Source: CAYJLB01 sp964370845
GTDB lineage: Bacteria > Bacillota > Clostridia > Oscillospirales > Ruminococcaceae
Direction: 5' to 3'
DNA length: 64,000 nucleotides
NCBI GenBank assembly: GCA_964370845.1
Contig: CAYJLB010000006.1
Span: forward strand, 3,109 to 67,108
Below, in pieces: positions 1-8,662 of the stretch (positions within the stretch are counted from its first letter, which is position 1; each line of letters opens with the position of its first letter). Under the pieces are notes generated by a model that was not told the DNA's origin, did not search any database, and saw only the letters and a list, made by a program, of their open reading frames with translations. Position numbers and translations under genes: made by a program.

Positions 1-939
1 CATTGAAACTTCACGAATTCCAAAGCGAACTGTCTTTGTATCAAGGACAGTTTCACCGTCTTTCACAGACATTGTGGCAAAATACAAATTTTGCTCTCCC
101 ATATCCCAAGGCCACCACAATTTTGCGTTTTCAACATCAATTTTAAAATCAACATCGTTGCTTCCTGGGTAATATTTTTTTGTTATAGAATGTACAATAT
201 TTGTATCTTTATCAGTAATCGCAACTTCAACAGTGTAGTCAGAACTTCCACCACGTTTAAGTTCTAAAACTGCTGAAACATCAAGAATTGCACCAGTTTC
301 GGTAAGTTTCGGACTTAAATATAAATCGTCAATTCTCGCATTTTCAGAAGCTATGATTTTCACACTTCTCCAAATTCCAACAGGGATAAATCCAGGAAGA
401 TAATCGCCTGAAAACGTGTGGTGAAGCCCCGCAATGTTGTGCAAAGTTTGTGGCGGAGGGTCAAGTTTTATAGTCAAGTGGTTACAACATTCACTGCTGT
501 CATCTTCCGCTAAATAAGTTCTCACAAGCCCCGTAATATCGAATTTTATTGGCGTAAACATACCTTCGTGACGGCCTAAATGATGCCCATTTAACCAAAT
601 TTCGCAAGAATAATCCACTCCCTCAAGGACTAACTGCAAGTCCTTTTCTGAATAATTTTTTGGCACATTAAAGCGACAAATATACCACCATTCATAGTAC
701 TGCACCCAAGCTTGTTTCGCAATGTTTCGCCCTTTGTACGGGTCCTCGATCACTCCCGAACGTTGCAAATCTGAATAAACATCACCTGGAATTGTGGCAT
801 AGTGCCAGCCACTAAAGGCTATATCACGCTCTGGAGGTATATCAAAAAGCCCCTGTTCAACCCCTTGCCCTGGGTTCATTTGCTTCATGTACCACGTTTG
901 TTTGTCCAAAAGATACTCGTTCCTGATTAAATTTGACAT
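1..939 (-). CDS. Glycoside hydrolase family 2 protein, N-terminal part (partial)
   Basis: The gene is open from an ATG at 939 to the window edge, giving the first 313 residues. The visible part is the GH2 sugar-binding jelly-roll, with motifs such as EIWLNGHHLGRHEG and FDITG, followed by an immunoglobulin-like domain ending near FGIREV. The catalytic TIM barrel lies outside the window. Family knowledge points to a beta-mannosidase or beta-galactosidase type enzyme acting on oligosaccharides. No signal peptide is seen, so it is probably cytoplasmic. The start is supported by AGAGGG about 10 bases upstream. A LacI-type palindrome at 986-999 lies in the short leader, so control by the adjacent LacI regulator is likely. 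The exact substrate cannot be read from this fragment. Confidence 0.85.
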   Translation of the reverse strand, partial: MSNLIRNEYLLDKQTWYMKQMNPGQGVEQGLFDIPPERDIAFSGWHYATIPGDVYSDLQRSGVIEDPYKGRNIAKQAWVQYYEWWYICRFNVPKNYSEKDLQLVLEGVDYSCEIWLNGHHLGRHEGMFTPIKFDITGLVRTYLAEDDSSECCNHLTIKLDPPPQTLHNIAGLHHTFSGDYLPGFIPVGIWRSVKIIASENARIDDLYLSPKLTETGAILDVSAVLELKRGGSSDYTVEVAITDKDTNIVHSITKKYYPGSNDVDFKIDVENAKLWWPWDMGEQNLYFATMSVKDGETVLDTKTVRFGIREVSM

Positions 940-985
940 AAAATATTCCCTCTCATTTCAATTTAATTATTTTCATATATTTTTG

Positions 986-999
986 TGCAACCGCTTGCA
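986..999. promoter_or_regulatory. LacI-family operator upstream of the GH2 gene
   Basis: TGCAACCGCTTGCA is a near-perfect palindrome (12 of 14 positions) with the central CG typical of LacI/CcpA family operators. It lies 47 bases upstream of the GH2 start codon. Its core is shared with the sites at 1614-1627 and 2134-2147. Binding by the neighbouring LacI protein is inference. Confidence 0.75.
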
Positions 1000-1023
1000 T
1001 TATTTAATATAATTCTATAAATT

Positions 1024-2025
1024 CTAAAACAAAGTAGTGCATCTTTTTTCAATTGTACACTTAATCATTTCCCCGTTTTTTACAGTTTTTCCTGTCAGAT
1101 AAGCAATTACTTTCTCTGATGTAACATTTGCAAGTTCTATTACATTATTGTTTACAGAAGTTAATTCAGGAGTTGTACAAATCGACATATGAGAGTTGTT
1201 ATAACCCACAATACTAAGCTCATCCGGTACTGAAATTCCCTTAGCATTTGCATATTTTAGCACACCAACCGCAAGCCTATCATTACAACAAAAGCACCCA
1301 TCAAACTCCAAATTTTTATGAGCTAAAAGTATATCGCGGACGTTGTAAATTCCATCATTTAAAACATATTTCAACTCACCAATTATAGGTAAACCCTTAT
1401 CTTTAAGCGCTTTTTCATAACCTAGCATTTTTTGTTTCGAACTACTTGTAACGTAATTATTAAGAAACAAAATTCTAGTTTTTCCACTTTCAATAAGTCC
1501 AGTAACAGCGTCATAACTTCCTTGATAATCGTCAGCATAAGTAGAAAAAATATTCCTGTGTTCAATATTTCCGTTAATTAAAAACACTGGAACTTTTTCT
1601 GCAATTTTCTTAATGTAAGCGGTTGCACGGATATTTTCTTCTGTTTCCGAGTAACATGAACCAACTAAAATTATTGCATCAACTTTCCTTCTGAATAAAA
1701 ATTCCAACTTTTTTTCCTTGTCTTTTTGCTCAAAACCACTACAACATAAAACTGTGTGATAGTCAATTTCTGAAAAGGATTTTTCTAGTATCTCAATTGC
1801 TTTTGCTGAGAATGTGTCAGCTATATTAGGGCACATAATGCCGATTGTGCGTACACTTCCGTTACCAAGACCCCTTGCGTAAATATTTGGTGAATAACCA
1901 ACTTCCGAAATTACTTTTTCAATTTTTACACGAGTTTTTTCGCTTACTTTTGGGTTATTATTTACTACCCTAGAAACTGTGGCAGTAGACACATTTGCAA
2001 TTTTTGCTATATCATAAATATTCAT
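1024..2025 (-). CDS. LacI/GalR family transcriptional regulator
   Basis: This 333-residue DNA-binding repressor has the classic N-terminal helix-turn-helix (IYDIAKIANVSTATVSRV), a hinge region and a periplasmic-binding-protein-like sugar sensor domain with the usual closing region VGYNNSHMS. The ATG at 2025 is preferred because GAAAGGA precedes it and family members begin directly with the helix-turn-helix; an in-frame extension to 2109 lacks homology. It lies just upstream of the GH2 gene in the same orientation and likely represses it in the absence of a sugar ligand. Palindromes in its own promoter, inside its coding region and before the GH2 gene suggest autoregulation, possibly with DNA looping. 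Confidence 0.92.
   Translation of the reverse strand: MNIYDIAKIANVSTATVSRVVNNNPKVSEKTRVKIEKVISEVGYSPNIYARGLGNGSVRTIGIMCPNIADTFSAKAIEILEKSFSEIDYHTVLCCSGFEQKDKEKKLEFLFRRKVDAIILVGSCYSETEENIRATAYIKKIAEKVPVFLINGNIEHRNIFSTYADDYQGSYDAVTGLIESGKTRILFLNNYVTSSSKQKMLGYEKALKDKGLPIIGELKYVLNDGIYNVRDILLAHKNLEFDGCFCCNDRLAVGVLKYANAKGISVPDELSIVGYNNSHMSICTTPELTSVNNNVIELANVTSEKVIAYLTGKTVKNGEMIKCTIEKRCTTLF
1614..1627. promoter_or_regulatory. Operator-like palindrome inside the lacI-type gene
   Basis: TGTAAGCGGTTGCA carries the same core as the two upstream operators, read on the opposite strand, and is a hybrid of their half sites (TGTAA and TTGCA). It encodes A-T-A-Y in the regulator, so coincidence is possible. 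It could be an auxiliary operator, as in the E. coli lac system. Confidence 0.45.
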
Positions 2026-2133
2026 TTTTATAACCATTCCTTTCTGCAAGTTTTGGGCAGTTTTTCCACAACAGTTTTTAAGGTGGCAAAATTCGTGCCC
2101 ACTTGACACCTCTTATCCAACTTTAACACAAAA

Positions 2134-2147
2134 TGTAACCGCTTACA
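2134..2147. promoter_or_regulatory. LacI-family operator in the regulator's own promoter
   Basis: TGTAACCGCTTACA sits in a larger palindrome (2131-2150, AAATGT...ACATTT) directly downstream of the -10 box at 2156-2161. A repressor bound there would overlap the transcription start, which fits autorepression. Confidence 0.75.
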
Positions 2148-2155
2148 TTTTTCTT

Positions 2156-2184
2156 ATTATACTACAAATCTTAAAATTGAACAA
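2156..2184 (-). promoter_or_regulatory. Promoter of the LacI-type gene
   Basis: On the minus strand TTGTTC (2184-2179), a 17-base spacer and TATAAT (2161-2156) form a sigma-A promoter. The LacI-type operator follows within a few bases. Confidence 0.65.
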
Positions 2185-2250
2185 TTGACAATTTGTACAA
2201 TGATGATTTCATTTTTTGTATAATAAAACTAGTTAAATGCAAATGTTTTA

Positions 2251-2291
2251 TAAAAGAAAAAGCTGATGAAAAGTTAATTTCATCAGCTTTA
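2251..2291 (-). terminator. Rho-independent terminator after purA
   Basis: A 13-bp perfect stem (2259-2271 pairing with 2278-2290, AAAGCTGATGAAA) with a 6-base loop is followed on the minus strand by a T-rich tract. It lies 23 bases after the purA stop codon. Confidence 0.85.
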
Positions 2292-2313
2292 TATATCTAA
2301 TATTTAATTTATT

Positions 2314-3609
2314 CTACACTTTTAATTTGCTTTCACGGACAATAAAATTCTCTCTCTTTGGTCCATTAGAAACAAATGTAATTGGATAACCGATTTTTTC
2401 TTCAATGAATTCTACGTATTTCTTAGCGTTTTCAGGTAAATCTTCATACTTAGTAACATCTTGAATGTCGCATTTCCAGCCATCTAACTCCTCAACAACA
2501 GGTTTTGCCCTATCCAAAAGTGGAGTAATTGGGAACTCATCAGTGACAGTTCCGTCAATTTCATAGCCTACACATACTGGAATTTTGTCTAAATATCCCA
2601 AAACGTCAACCAAAGATAACACAACATCTGTACAACCTTGCATCATGCAACCATATTTAGTTGCAACAACGTCAAACCAGCCCATTCGGCGTGGTCTACC
2701 AGTTGTAGCTCCGTATTCACCGCAGTCACCGCCTAATTTTCTCAACTGATCAGCTTCATCGCCAAAAATTTCGCTTACAAAAGCTCCAGCACCAACCGCT
2801 GAGGAATATGCTTTTGCGATAACGATAATTTGCTCAATTTTGTGTGGAGGAACGCCCGCGCCAACAGTCGCAAAGCCAGCAAGAGGTGAAGACGAAGTAA
2901 CATAAGGATAAATCCCGTTGTCAGTGTCTTTTAATGAGCCAAGTTGACCCTCAAGCAAGATGTTTTTCCCCTCTTTAATTGCATTGTGAATGTAAACTGT
3001 TACATTTCCAACAAAAGGTTTCAATCTTTCACGATAAGCAACAACTTTATCAAAAACTTCTTGTACATTATATTGAATATCGCTTTCATATGTCATAGCG
3101 ATTTGTCTATTTTTCATAGAAATAACTTTTTCAAGTCTATCTTTTAACACGTCATCAAAGAAAAGTTCTCCAACTTGAATACCGATTTTTAAGTATTTGT
3201 CAGAATAAAATGGAGCAATCCCCGACTTTGTTGAACCAAAACTGTTTTTTCCAAGACGTTTTTCTTCTAATTCATCGAATAAAATGTGATAAGGCATCAA
3301 AACTTGCGCTCTATCAGACACCATAATATCAGGCGTAGGCACATCTCTTGTAACAATTGAATCCAATTCGATGAAGAATTTTTCAATGTCAAAAGCAACC
3401 CCTTGACCAATAATATTTTTAACATTTTGACGGAAAACCCCTGATGGAAGTAGATGCAATGCGAATTTTCCATACTCATTTATAATAGTGTGGCCAGCGT
3501 TTGCACCACCTTGGAACCTTACAACAACGTCACATTCACCTGCCAAAAGGTCGGTAACTTTACCTTTCCCTTCGTCGCCCCAGTTAGCGCCAACAACAGC
3601 TTTAACCAT
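2314..3609 (-). CDS. purA: Adenylosuccinate synthetase
   Basis: This 431-residue enzyme catalyses the first committed step from IMP to AMP, joining aspartate to IMP with GTP. The GDEGKGK phosphate-binding loop is at residues 11-17, and the family signatures GANAGHT and TTGRPRRMGW are present. The length is normal for bacterial PurA. The ATG at 3609 is chosen because AAAGGG lies 9 bases upstream and the protein then begins MVKAVVGANWGDEG; the frame is open six codons further but that extension overlaps the ribosome binding site. It appears monocistronic, with its own promoter at 3662-3690 and a strong terminator. Confidence 0.97.
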   Translation of the reverse strand: MVKAVVGANWGDEGKGKVTDLLAGECDVVVRFQGGANAGHTIINEYGKFALHLLPSGVFRQNVKNIIGQGVAFDIEKFFIELDSIVTRDVPTPDIMVSDRAQVLMPYHILFDELEEKRLGKNSFGSTKSGIAPFYSDKYLKIGIQVGELFFDDVLKDRLEKVISMKNRQIAMTYESDIQYNVQEVFDKVVAYRERLKPFVGNVTVYIHNAIKEGKNILLEGQLGSLKDTDNGIYPYVTSSSPLAGFATVGAGVPPHKIEQIIVIAKAYSSAVGAGAFVSEIFGDEADQLRKLGGDCGEYGATTGRPRRMGWFDVVATKYGCMMQGCTDVVLSLVDVLGYLDKIPVCVGYEIDGTVTDEFPITPLLDRAKPVVEELDGWKCDIQDVTKYEDLPENAKKYVEFIEEKIGYPITFVSNGPKRENFIVRESKLKV

Positions 3610-3661
3610 ATCTTTCAACCCTTTCAAAAGTCCAGTTTTACGCGAATAAACTCGCCCTTAT

Positions 3662-3690
3662 ATTATAACACATAATTTTACATAAGTAAA
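3662..3690 (-). promoter_or_regulatory. Promoter of purA
   Basis: TTTACT (3690-3685), a 17-base spacer and TATAAT (3667-3662) on the minus strand, with an extended TGTGT before the -10 box. ACAC precedes the -35 box and GTGT the -10 box, a layout shared with the secG promoter and the one at 51545. No PurR box or purine riboswitch is evident. Confidence 0.7.
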
Positions 3691-3708
3691 GTGTTAATTG
3701 AAATTTAT

Positions 3709-5106
3709 TTATTTTTTGTCAAAATTTAGCTCTCTTGCCATAATCACGCCCATAGCAGACGCCATCATTAGCCCTCTCGTCCACCCACTTGAGTCCCCTA
3801 AGCAGTGCAAATTAGCTATATTTGTAGATAGTTTTTTGTCAATTTTTACTCGATTACTATAAAATTTCAATTCGGGTGAGTAAAGCAAAGTTTCCACTGA
3901 AGCAAAACCTGGAACTACTTTGTCCACTGCATGTATAAAGTTAATTATGTTAATCATTGCACGATATGGCATTGCCGAAGTGATGTCCCCAGCCACTGCA
4001 TCCACTAAAGTTGGCTTAATATTTGAGCGTGAAAGTTCCTTTTCCCAAGTTCTTTTTCCGTCCAAAATGTCGCCAAAACGTTGCACCAAAATGTGCCCAG
4101 CACCAAGCATATTTGTTAGCTCACCGATTTTTTGCGCGTACTCAATTGGCTGATTAAAGGGCTCGGAAAAGTTGTGGGAGCACAAAATCGCAAGGTTGGT
4201 ATTATGGCTCTTTCGCTCTTTATAAGAGTGCCCGTTCACCACAGCAAGGTTGTTATCGTAGTTTTCCTGACTTACAAAACCACCTGGATTTTGGCAAAAA
4301 GTACGCACTTTATTCTTAAATGGCTTAGGATAACCGATGAGTTTTGACTCGTACAAAACGTCATTCACCTTCTCCATAATTTCGTTTCGAACCTCGACAC
4401 GAACACCGATGTCAACAGTTCCTGGTTGGTGTGAAATTCCGTGTTCAGAACATACTTTTTCTAACCAGCTTGCTCCTCTACGCCCTGTTGCTACAACAAT
4501 TTTGTCAGCAAAAACAGATTTTTGTTGGTCATTATCGCCAATTATCACACCCTGACAGACTTCATTTTCGATTATTAAGTCAACACAATTTGTATTGAAT
4601 AAAATTTCAACTCCATTTTCAATGAGATATTTTTGTATAGATGCATAAATTTCTTGCGCTTTTTCAGTCCCTAAGTGACGAATTGGACAATCGACTAACT
4701 TTAATCCAGCGTCAATTGCTCGGCGCCGTATTTCCTTAATTTCATCATTTTCAGTAGCACCTTCGATTTTTTCGTCAGCACCAAATTCTAAATAAATTTT
4801 GTCAGTATAATCAATGATTTCCTGTGCAAAATCTTCGCCAATCAACTCTGGTAAATCCCCTCCAACCTCATAACTTAAGGATAATTTACCGTCAGAAAAT
4901 GCTCCAGCACCGGAAAATCCAGTTGTAATAGCACAAGGGTCACAGTTCACACATTTTTTTGTTTTATTTTTAGGACAAAACCTTTTTTCAATTGCCTTAC
5001 CCTTTTCAACTATCATAATATCGCTCTTTTTCCCCTGTTTAATCAGTTCAAGAGCAGTAAAAATCCCAGCCGGCCCAGCACCAATAATAATTAAATCTTT
5101 TTTCAA
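3709..5106 (-). CDS. FAD-dependent oxidoreductase (uncharacterised dehydrogenase family)
   Basis: The protein (465 residues) starts with a dinucleotide-binding fold, DLIIIGAGPAGIFTALEL, and has a second conserved FAD region (VVATGRRGASW) and a C-terminal GDSSGWTRGLMMASAMG motif. It belongs to the widespread FAD-dependent dehydrogenase family of Firmicutes whose substrate is unknown. A cysteine-rich stretch (CPKNKTKKCVNCDPC) is a family hallmark. The TTG at 5106 is preferred because GAAAGGA sits 8 bases upstream; an upstream ATG at 5163 would add 19 residues without resemblance to the family. It stands alone between divergent rmuC and purA. Confidence 0.85.
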   Translation of the reverse strand: MKKDLIIIGAGPAGIFTALELIKQGKKSDIMIVEKGKAIEKRFCPKNKTKKCVNCDPCAITTGFSGAGAFSDGKLSLSYEVGGDLPELIGEDFAQEIIDYTDKIYLEFGADEKIEGATENDEIKEIRRRAIDAGLKLVDCPIRHLGTEKAQEIYASIQKYLIENGVEILFNTNCVDLIIENEVCQGVIIGDNDQQKSVFADKIVVATGRRGASWLEKVCSEHGISHQPGTVDIGVRVEVRNEIMEKVNDVLYESKLIGYPKPFKNKVRTFCQNPGGFVSQENYDNNLAVVNGHSYKERKSHNTNLAILCSHNFSEPFNQPIEYAQKIGELTNMLGAGHILVQRFGDILDGKRTWEKELSRSNIKPTLVDAVAGDITSAMPYRAMINIINFIHAVDKVVPGFASVETLLYSPELKFYSNRVKIDKKLSTNIANLHCLGDSSGWTRGLMMASAMGVIMARELNFDKK

Positions 5107-5183
5107 AATAATTTTCCTTTCAAAGTGGTTTATTCCACAAAACAAACTCAAATTTCCGTTCAAATATAAAATTTCGCGATAAA

Positions 5184-5212
5184 ATTATACCATACTTATT
5201 ATAAAATTGCAA
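5184..5212 (-). promoter_or_regulatory. Promoter of the FAD-dependent oxidoreductase gene
   Basis: Minus-strand TTGCAA (5212-5207), 17-base spacer, TATAAT (5189-5184). Confidence 0.65.
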
Positions 5213-5280
5213 CATTTTTCTTAACTTTTATGAATTTTGTATATTAATTAATATTATTTTGCGACAATTTACTATTTATA

Positions 5281-5309
5281 TTTACTTTTCCTGTGAAAGA
5301 ATGTATAAT
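5281..5309 (+). promoter_or_regulatory. Promoter of rmuC
   Basis: TTTACT (5281-5286), 17-base spacer, TATAAT (5304-5309), followed 26 bases later by a GAAAGGA ribosome binding site. Confidence 0.65.
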
Positions 5310-5342
5310 AAACTTAGAAATTGAATTTTGAAAGGATAAAAT

Positions 5343-6665
5343 ATGGACTATATAGTATTAACATTTTTGGTTATATTAACTATAATAATGATAGTTATTC
5401 TGTTAATATTGCTTAAAAAAAATAATGACAGCAAGATAGCAGAAAAGCTGGATTTGCTTCAAGAAAAGCTGAATTATGAAACTCTTAGGAACGAAAATTT
5501 AGAAAGGCAACTCACAGAGAAACTTTCTATTTTTTCCGAGAATTCTTACAAGTTACAGCGACAGGTTGGAGATGGACTTACACAGCAAATTTCCACTTTT
5601 GACAAGAATAATTCCTATAAGTTTTCTTCACTTTCTCAATCCTTAAATGAGCAATTATCCTTGTCAGAACGACGGTTTCAGGGCTTTTCAATGCAAACTT
5701 CCGAGAATTTAAATAATATAAGAAACACTCTTGAAAAGCAGTTGACTTCCTTGCAAAATGACAATAATTTGAAACTTGATGAGATGAAAAAAGTTGTAGA
5801 TGAAAAGTTGCAGGAAACTTTAAATAAGCGAATGAATGAGTCTTTTCAACTTGTAAATGAACGTTTGGAACAAGTTTACAAAGGCCTTGGAGAGATGCAA
5901 AACCTTGCTAACGGTGTTGGTGATTTGAAAAAAGTTTTAACTAATGTCAAATCACGAGGAATTTTAGGAGAAATTCAATTATCAGCTATTTTACAAGAAA
6001 TTTTGTCACCAGAGCAATATGAAACAAATATTGCAACCATTCCAAATAGCAAAAATTTTGTTGAATTTGCAGTAAAAATTCCTACCGAAAATGGTGAATT
6101 TGTATACTTACCAATTGACTCAAAATTCCCTGGTGACAGCTATAGAAATTTGCAAGATGCTTATGATTTAGGCGACAAAACTCAAGTAGAACTTGCCGCA
6201 AAAAACTTAATTTCTACCTTAAAGTCTGAAGCAAAAATGATTCGTGATAAGTACATAAACTCGCCTTATACAACGGATTTTGCCATAATGTTCCTCCCTT
6301 TTGAGGGGCTTTACGCCGAGGCTGTCAACCGTGGAATGGTTGAAATTTTGCAAAATCAATATCACATAAATTTGGCTGGACCGAGCACGATGGCAGCACT
6401 TTTGAACTCACTTCAAATGGGATTTCGCGCCTTTGCAATCCAAAAAAGAAGTGGCGAGGTTTGGAAGGTTCTTTCCGCTGTAAAAACCGAATTTGACAAG
6501 TTCGAAATTGCTATAAATTCTACACAAAACCGCTTGAAACAAGCAAATGACGAACTTGAAAAACTTGTCGGAACTCGCACTCGGCAAATTCAACGTAGCC
6601 TAAAAAACGTTTCAACTTTAGATAATTCCGAAAGCTTTGAAATTCTAAACTCATTGTCAGATTAA
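5343..6665 (+). CDS. rmuC: DNA recombination protein RmuC family
   Basis: A 440-residue protein with one N-terminal membrane helix (residues about 3-25), a long coiled coil (about 30-190) rich in E, K, Q and L, and the RmuC core, recognisable from GVGDLKKVLTNVKSRGILGE and LPIDSKFPGDSYRNL. RmuC proteins are predicted to hold a PD-(D/E)XK-like nuclease fold and limit inversions at short inverted repeats in E. coli. The ATG follows GAAAGGATAAAAT. It is monocistronic, with its own promoter and terminator. Confidence 0.92.
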   Translation: MDYIVLTFLVILTIIMIVILLILLKKNNDSKIAEKLDLLQEKLNYETLRNENLERQLTEKLSIFSENSYKLQRQVGDGLTQQISTFDKNNSYKFSSLSQSLNEQLSLSERRFQGFSMQTSENLNNIRNTLEKQLTSLQNDNNLKLDEMKKVVDEKLQETLNKRMNESFQLVNERLEQVYKGLGEMQNLANGVGDLKKVLTNVKSRGILGEIQLSAILQEILSPEQYETNIATIPNSKNFVEFAVKIPTENGEFVYLPIDSKFPGDSYRNLQDAYDLGDKTQVELAAKNLISTLKSEAKMIRDKYINSPYTTDFAIMFLPFEGLYAEAVNRGMVEILQNQYHINLAGPSTMAALLNSLQMGFRAFAIQKRSGEVWKVLSAVKTEFDKFEIAINSTQNRLKQANDELEKLVGTRTRQIQRSLKNVSTLDNSESFEILNSLSD

Positions 6666-6703
6666 CTAAATTGCTGTTATAAAAATATTAATATTACACA
6701 AAA

Positions 6704-6749
6704 GTGGCGAATGAAATAACATCAAATGTCTTTCATTCGCCATTTTTTT
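6704..6749. terminator. Bidirectional terminator between rmuC and the amidohydrolase gene
   Basis: A 12-bp stem (TGGCGAATGAAA, 6705-6716 with 6731-6742) followed by seven Ts on the plus strand; on the minus strand it is followed by a weaker T-rich tract. It lies between convergent genes. Confidence 0.85.
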
Positions 6750-6751
6750 AT

Positions 6752-7555
6752 CTATAAATTGAAAAATCTAACAAAATTTTTTTTAAATATTTTCTCATAA
6801 TCATTAAAACTCAAACCAAGTTTTAACACCATATCTACCTCAGTTTTATGATTCCACATAGGGAAATCTGTCCCAAAAGCTAGTTTGTTAATATCAAATT
6901 TTTTAATAAGGTCTTTCACGTAGTCGACACCCTTAAAACCCAACGTGCTTGAGGTGTCAAAGATGATATTATCGAAGTCCATTAGACATTCAACCGACTC
7001 TTCCCATCGGCAATATCCACCAAAATGAGCTGCAATTGCAGACAAATTTGGATATTTTGTCAACACGTTTTTCAGGCGATATGGCCGAGAATAGTCATGC
7101 CTGTCATCTCCCATATGAAATAAAATCGGCAATTTCCCCTCAACATAGCTGTAAATTCTATCAGCTTTTTCATCATCAATATTGAATTTTTGGAAGTCAG
7201 AGTGTAATTTTATCCCTTTAAACCCTTTTTCAACCAATCCATCAACAATTTCTTCAATATTATCGTTGTCTGGGTGTAGGGTCCCAAAACCAACAAATTC
7301 TTCGTGTTTTTCACACTCTAAACCGATAAAATCGTTGATTGATTCAGTTTGCTCAGGAACAGTTGCCGCTGTACAAACAAGCATTTTTTTCACTAAAACC
7401 TCTTTGGCACTTTTCAACAAAACTTCGCTACTTCCAACGTGAAACATATCAGTTTCGTAAAATTCACCTATGGCTTTTGCGGCTTTTTCAGCTACTTTTA
7501 ATGGAAAAATATGATTGTGTATGTCATAAATTTCAAACTCTCTCGCTTCGAACAT
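6752..7555 (-). CDS. Amidohydrolase family protein (metal-dependent TIM-barrel hydrolase)
   Basis: About 267 residues with metal-binding signatures of the amidohydrolase-related family: HNH near the N-terminus (IYDIHNHIFPL), KLHSDFQ, LFHMGDDRH, AIAAHFGG and the late GTDFP aspartate. Family members include decarboxylases and hydrolases of small carboxylic or cyclic substrates; the substrate here is not known. The start is uncertain: ATG at 7555 gives the family-like beginning MFEAREFEIYDIHNH, with only a weak GAGTG site, whereas an in-frame ATG at 7588 lies inside the upstream terminator stem. It may be expressed by read-through from the chemoreceptor-like gene. Confidence 0.8.
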   Translation of the reverse strand: MFEAREFEIYDIHNHIFPLKVAEKAAKAIGEFYETDMFHVGSSEVLLKSAKEVLVKKMLVCTAATVPEQTESINDFIGLECEKHEEFVGFGTLHPDNDNIEEIVDGLVEKGFKGIKLHSDFQKFNIDDEKADRIYSYVEGKLPILFHMGDDRHDYSRPYRLKNVLTKYPNLSAIAAHFGGYCRWEESVECLMDFDNIIFDTSSTLGFKGVDYVKDLIKKFDINKLAFGTDFPMWNHKTEVDMVLKLGLSFNDYEKIFKKNFVRFFNL

Positions 7556-7571
7556 ATCATCACTCAATTCT

Positions 7572-7620
7572 AATAAAATAAGGAGCAATAAAGTCGCATT
7601 TGCAACAATTATCGCTCCTT
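7572..7620 (-). terminator. Terminator after the PocR-chemoreceptor gene
   Basis: A 12-bp stem with one G-T pair (AAGGAGC arm at 7620-7609 pairing with 7591-7580) followed on the minus strand by ATTTTATT. It lies 11 bases after the stop codon and the T tract is imperfect, so read-through is possible. Confidence 0.65.
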
Positions 7621-7630
7621 TAAAGTCTAA

Positions 7631-8632
7631 TTATTGTACTAAATCTACAATTTCCTTGAATAAATCTGAAATTTCTACGCTACTTTGATTAAATCCGCGG
7701 AAAGTGCTTGTTGTTGCGTTTAATAATTTTTGAATTTGAGTTGAATTCTCGTCGATGCTTGTAATTCTTGACTCAATAGTGTCAACAGACGCCTTTGAAA
7801 CATCAGCTAGACTTCTAACTTCTTGTGCAATTACACCAAAACCACGTCCGCTTTCTTTAGCGTGAGAAGCCTCGATTGAAGCATTAAATCCTAAAATTCT
7901 TGTGTTCATAGCAACATTTTGGATAGATTGAACATTATCTTTTGCTTCGTCAATTTGACCAGTTGTTTCTGCAATTAATTGGTAAACTTTTTCTACATTT
8001 TCGAAAATTTCGTGAGATTTAACAACATTTTGCTCCAATTTTTTGTTAATATCAATAATGTGATTTGCAATTATTTCATTGCTATTTCCATTGTAATTAG
8101 TAGTGAATTCACGATTTTTTTCCTTAACCATTGAGAAAAAGGTGCTCATTGAAACTTGCATCATTTCACAGAAATTATCAACTTTTTCAGTAGTTACAAT
8201 TTCAACATTTTTTGCAGCAGCAACATAAGCATTTTTGTCTAAAGCAAGGTTAGCACAGTCTTGTTCGAGCTGTGCAGAGGATATTTCTTTTCCAAAAACA
8301 TCTCCGCCGACGATTAACGCAACGCATGCTCCGTCAACAACGATTGGAACTGCAACTTTTACCACGGAATTTCCACAAGTGACAGTTGCATATTTTTTAG
8401 AAGTTATAGCTTTTTTGGAGACATCGTTTTGGTAACTTTCCATAGTTCTCGCCACAATATCAGAACCTTTTCGCAACAAAAGTGACAAACCCGATGCATT
8501 GTATACTTCCAAAACAATTGCACCTTTTGGGTCAGTTAGCCAAAGTGCCATTCCGGTAGCTTTTGCATAAGAGTCAAGCATTTGTCCAACCTCTGACAAT
8601 GGGATATAAGTTAAAATATTTTCCGTGTTCAT
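7631..8632 (-). CDS. Soluble PocR-domain methyl-accepting chemotaxis-like protein
   Basis: A 333-residue protein without membrane segments. The first half matches PocR-type sensory domains (begins MNTENILTYIPLSEVGQ; contains ALWLTDPKGAIVLEV). The second half contains the chemoreceptor signalling hairpin: NASIEASHAKESGRGFGVIA followed by EVRSLAD. It lacks a HAMP domain, and the coiled coil is short. Proteins of this kind are thought to sense small metabolites in the cytoplasm and report to CheA/CheW, or to act outside taxis. No che genes are in this window. AGGAAAGGA precedes the ATG. A role in classical chemotaxis cannot be shown. Confidence 0.85.
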   Translation of the reverse strand: MNTENILTYIPLSEVGQMLDSYAKATGMALWLTDPKGAIVLEVYNASGLSLLLRKGSDIVARTMESYQNDVSKKAITSKKYATVTCGNSVVKVAVPIVVDGACVALIVGGDVFGKEISSAQLEQDCANLALDKNAYVAAAKNVEIVTTEKVDNFCEMMQVSMSTFFSMVKEKNREFTTNYNGNSNEIIANHIIDINKKLEQNVVKSHEIFENVEKVYQLIAETTGQIDEAKDNVQSIQNVAMNTRILGFNASIEASHAKESGRGFGVIAQEVRSLADVSKASVDTIESRITSIDENSTQIQKLLNATTSTFRGFNQSSVEISDLFKEIVDLVQ

Positions 8633-8662
8633 AAAAAATTCAATTCCTTTCCTGCTTATAGA

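Noticed and set aside
3628..3708. Purine riboswitch before purA
   Set aside because: The leader is only about 45 bases from the -10 box to the start codon and lacks the three-way junction sequence.
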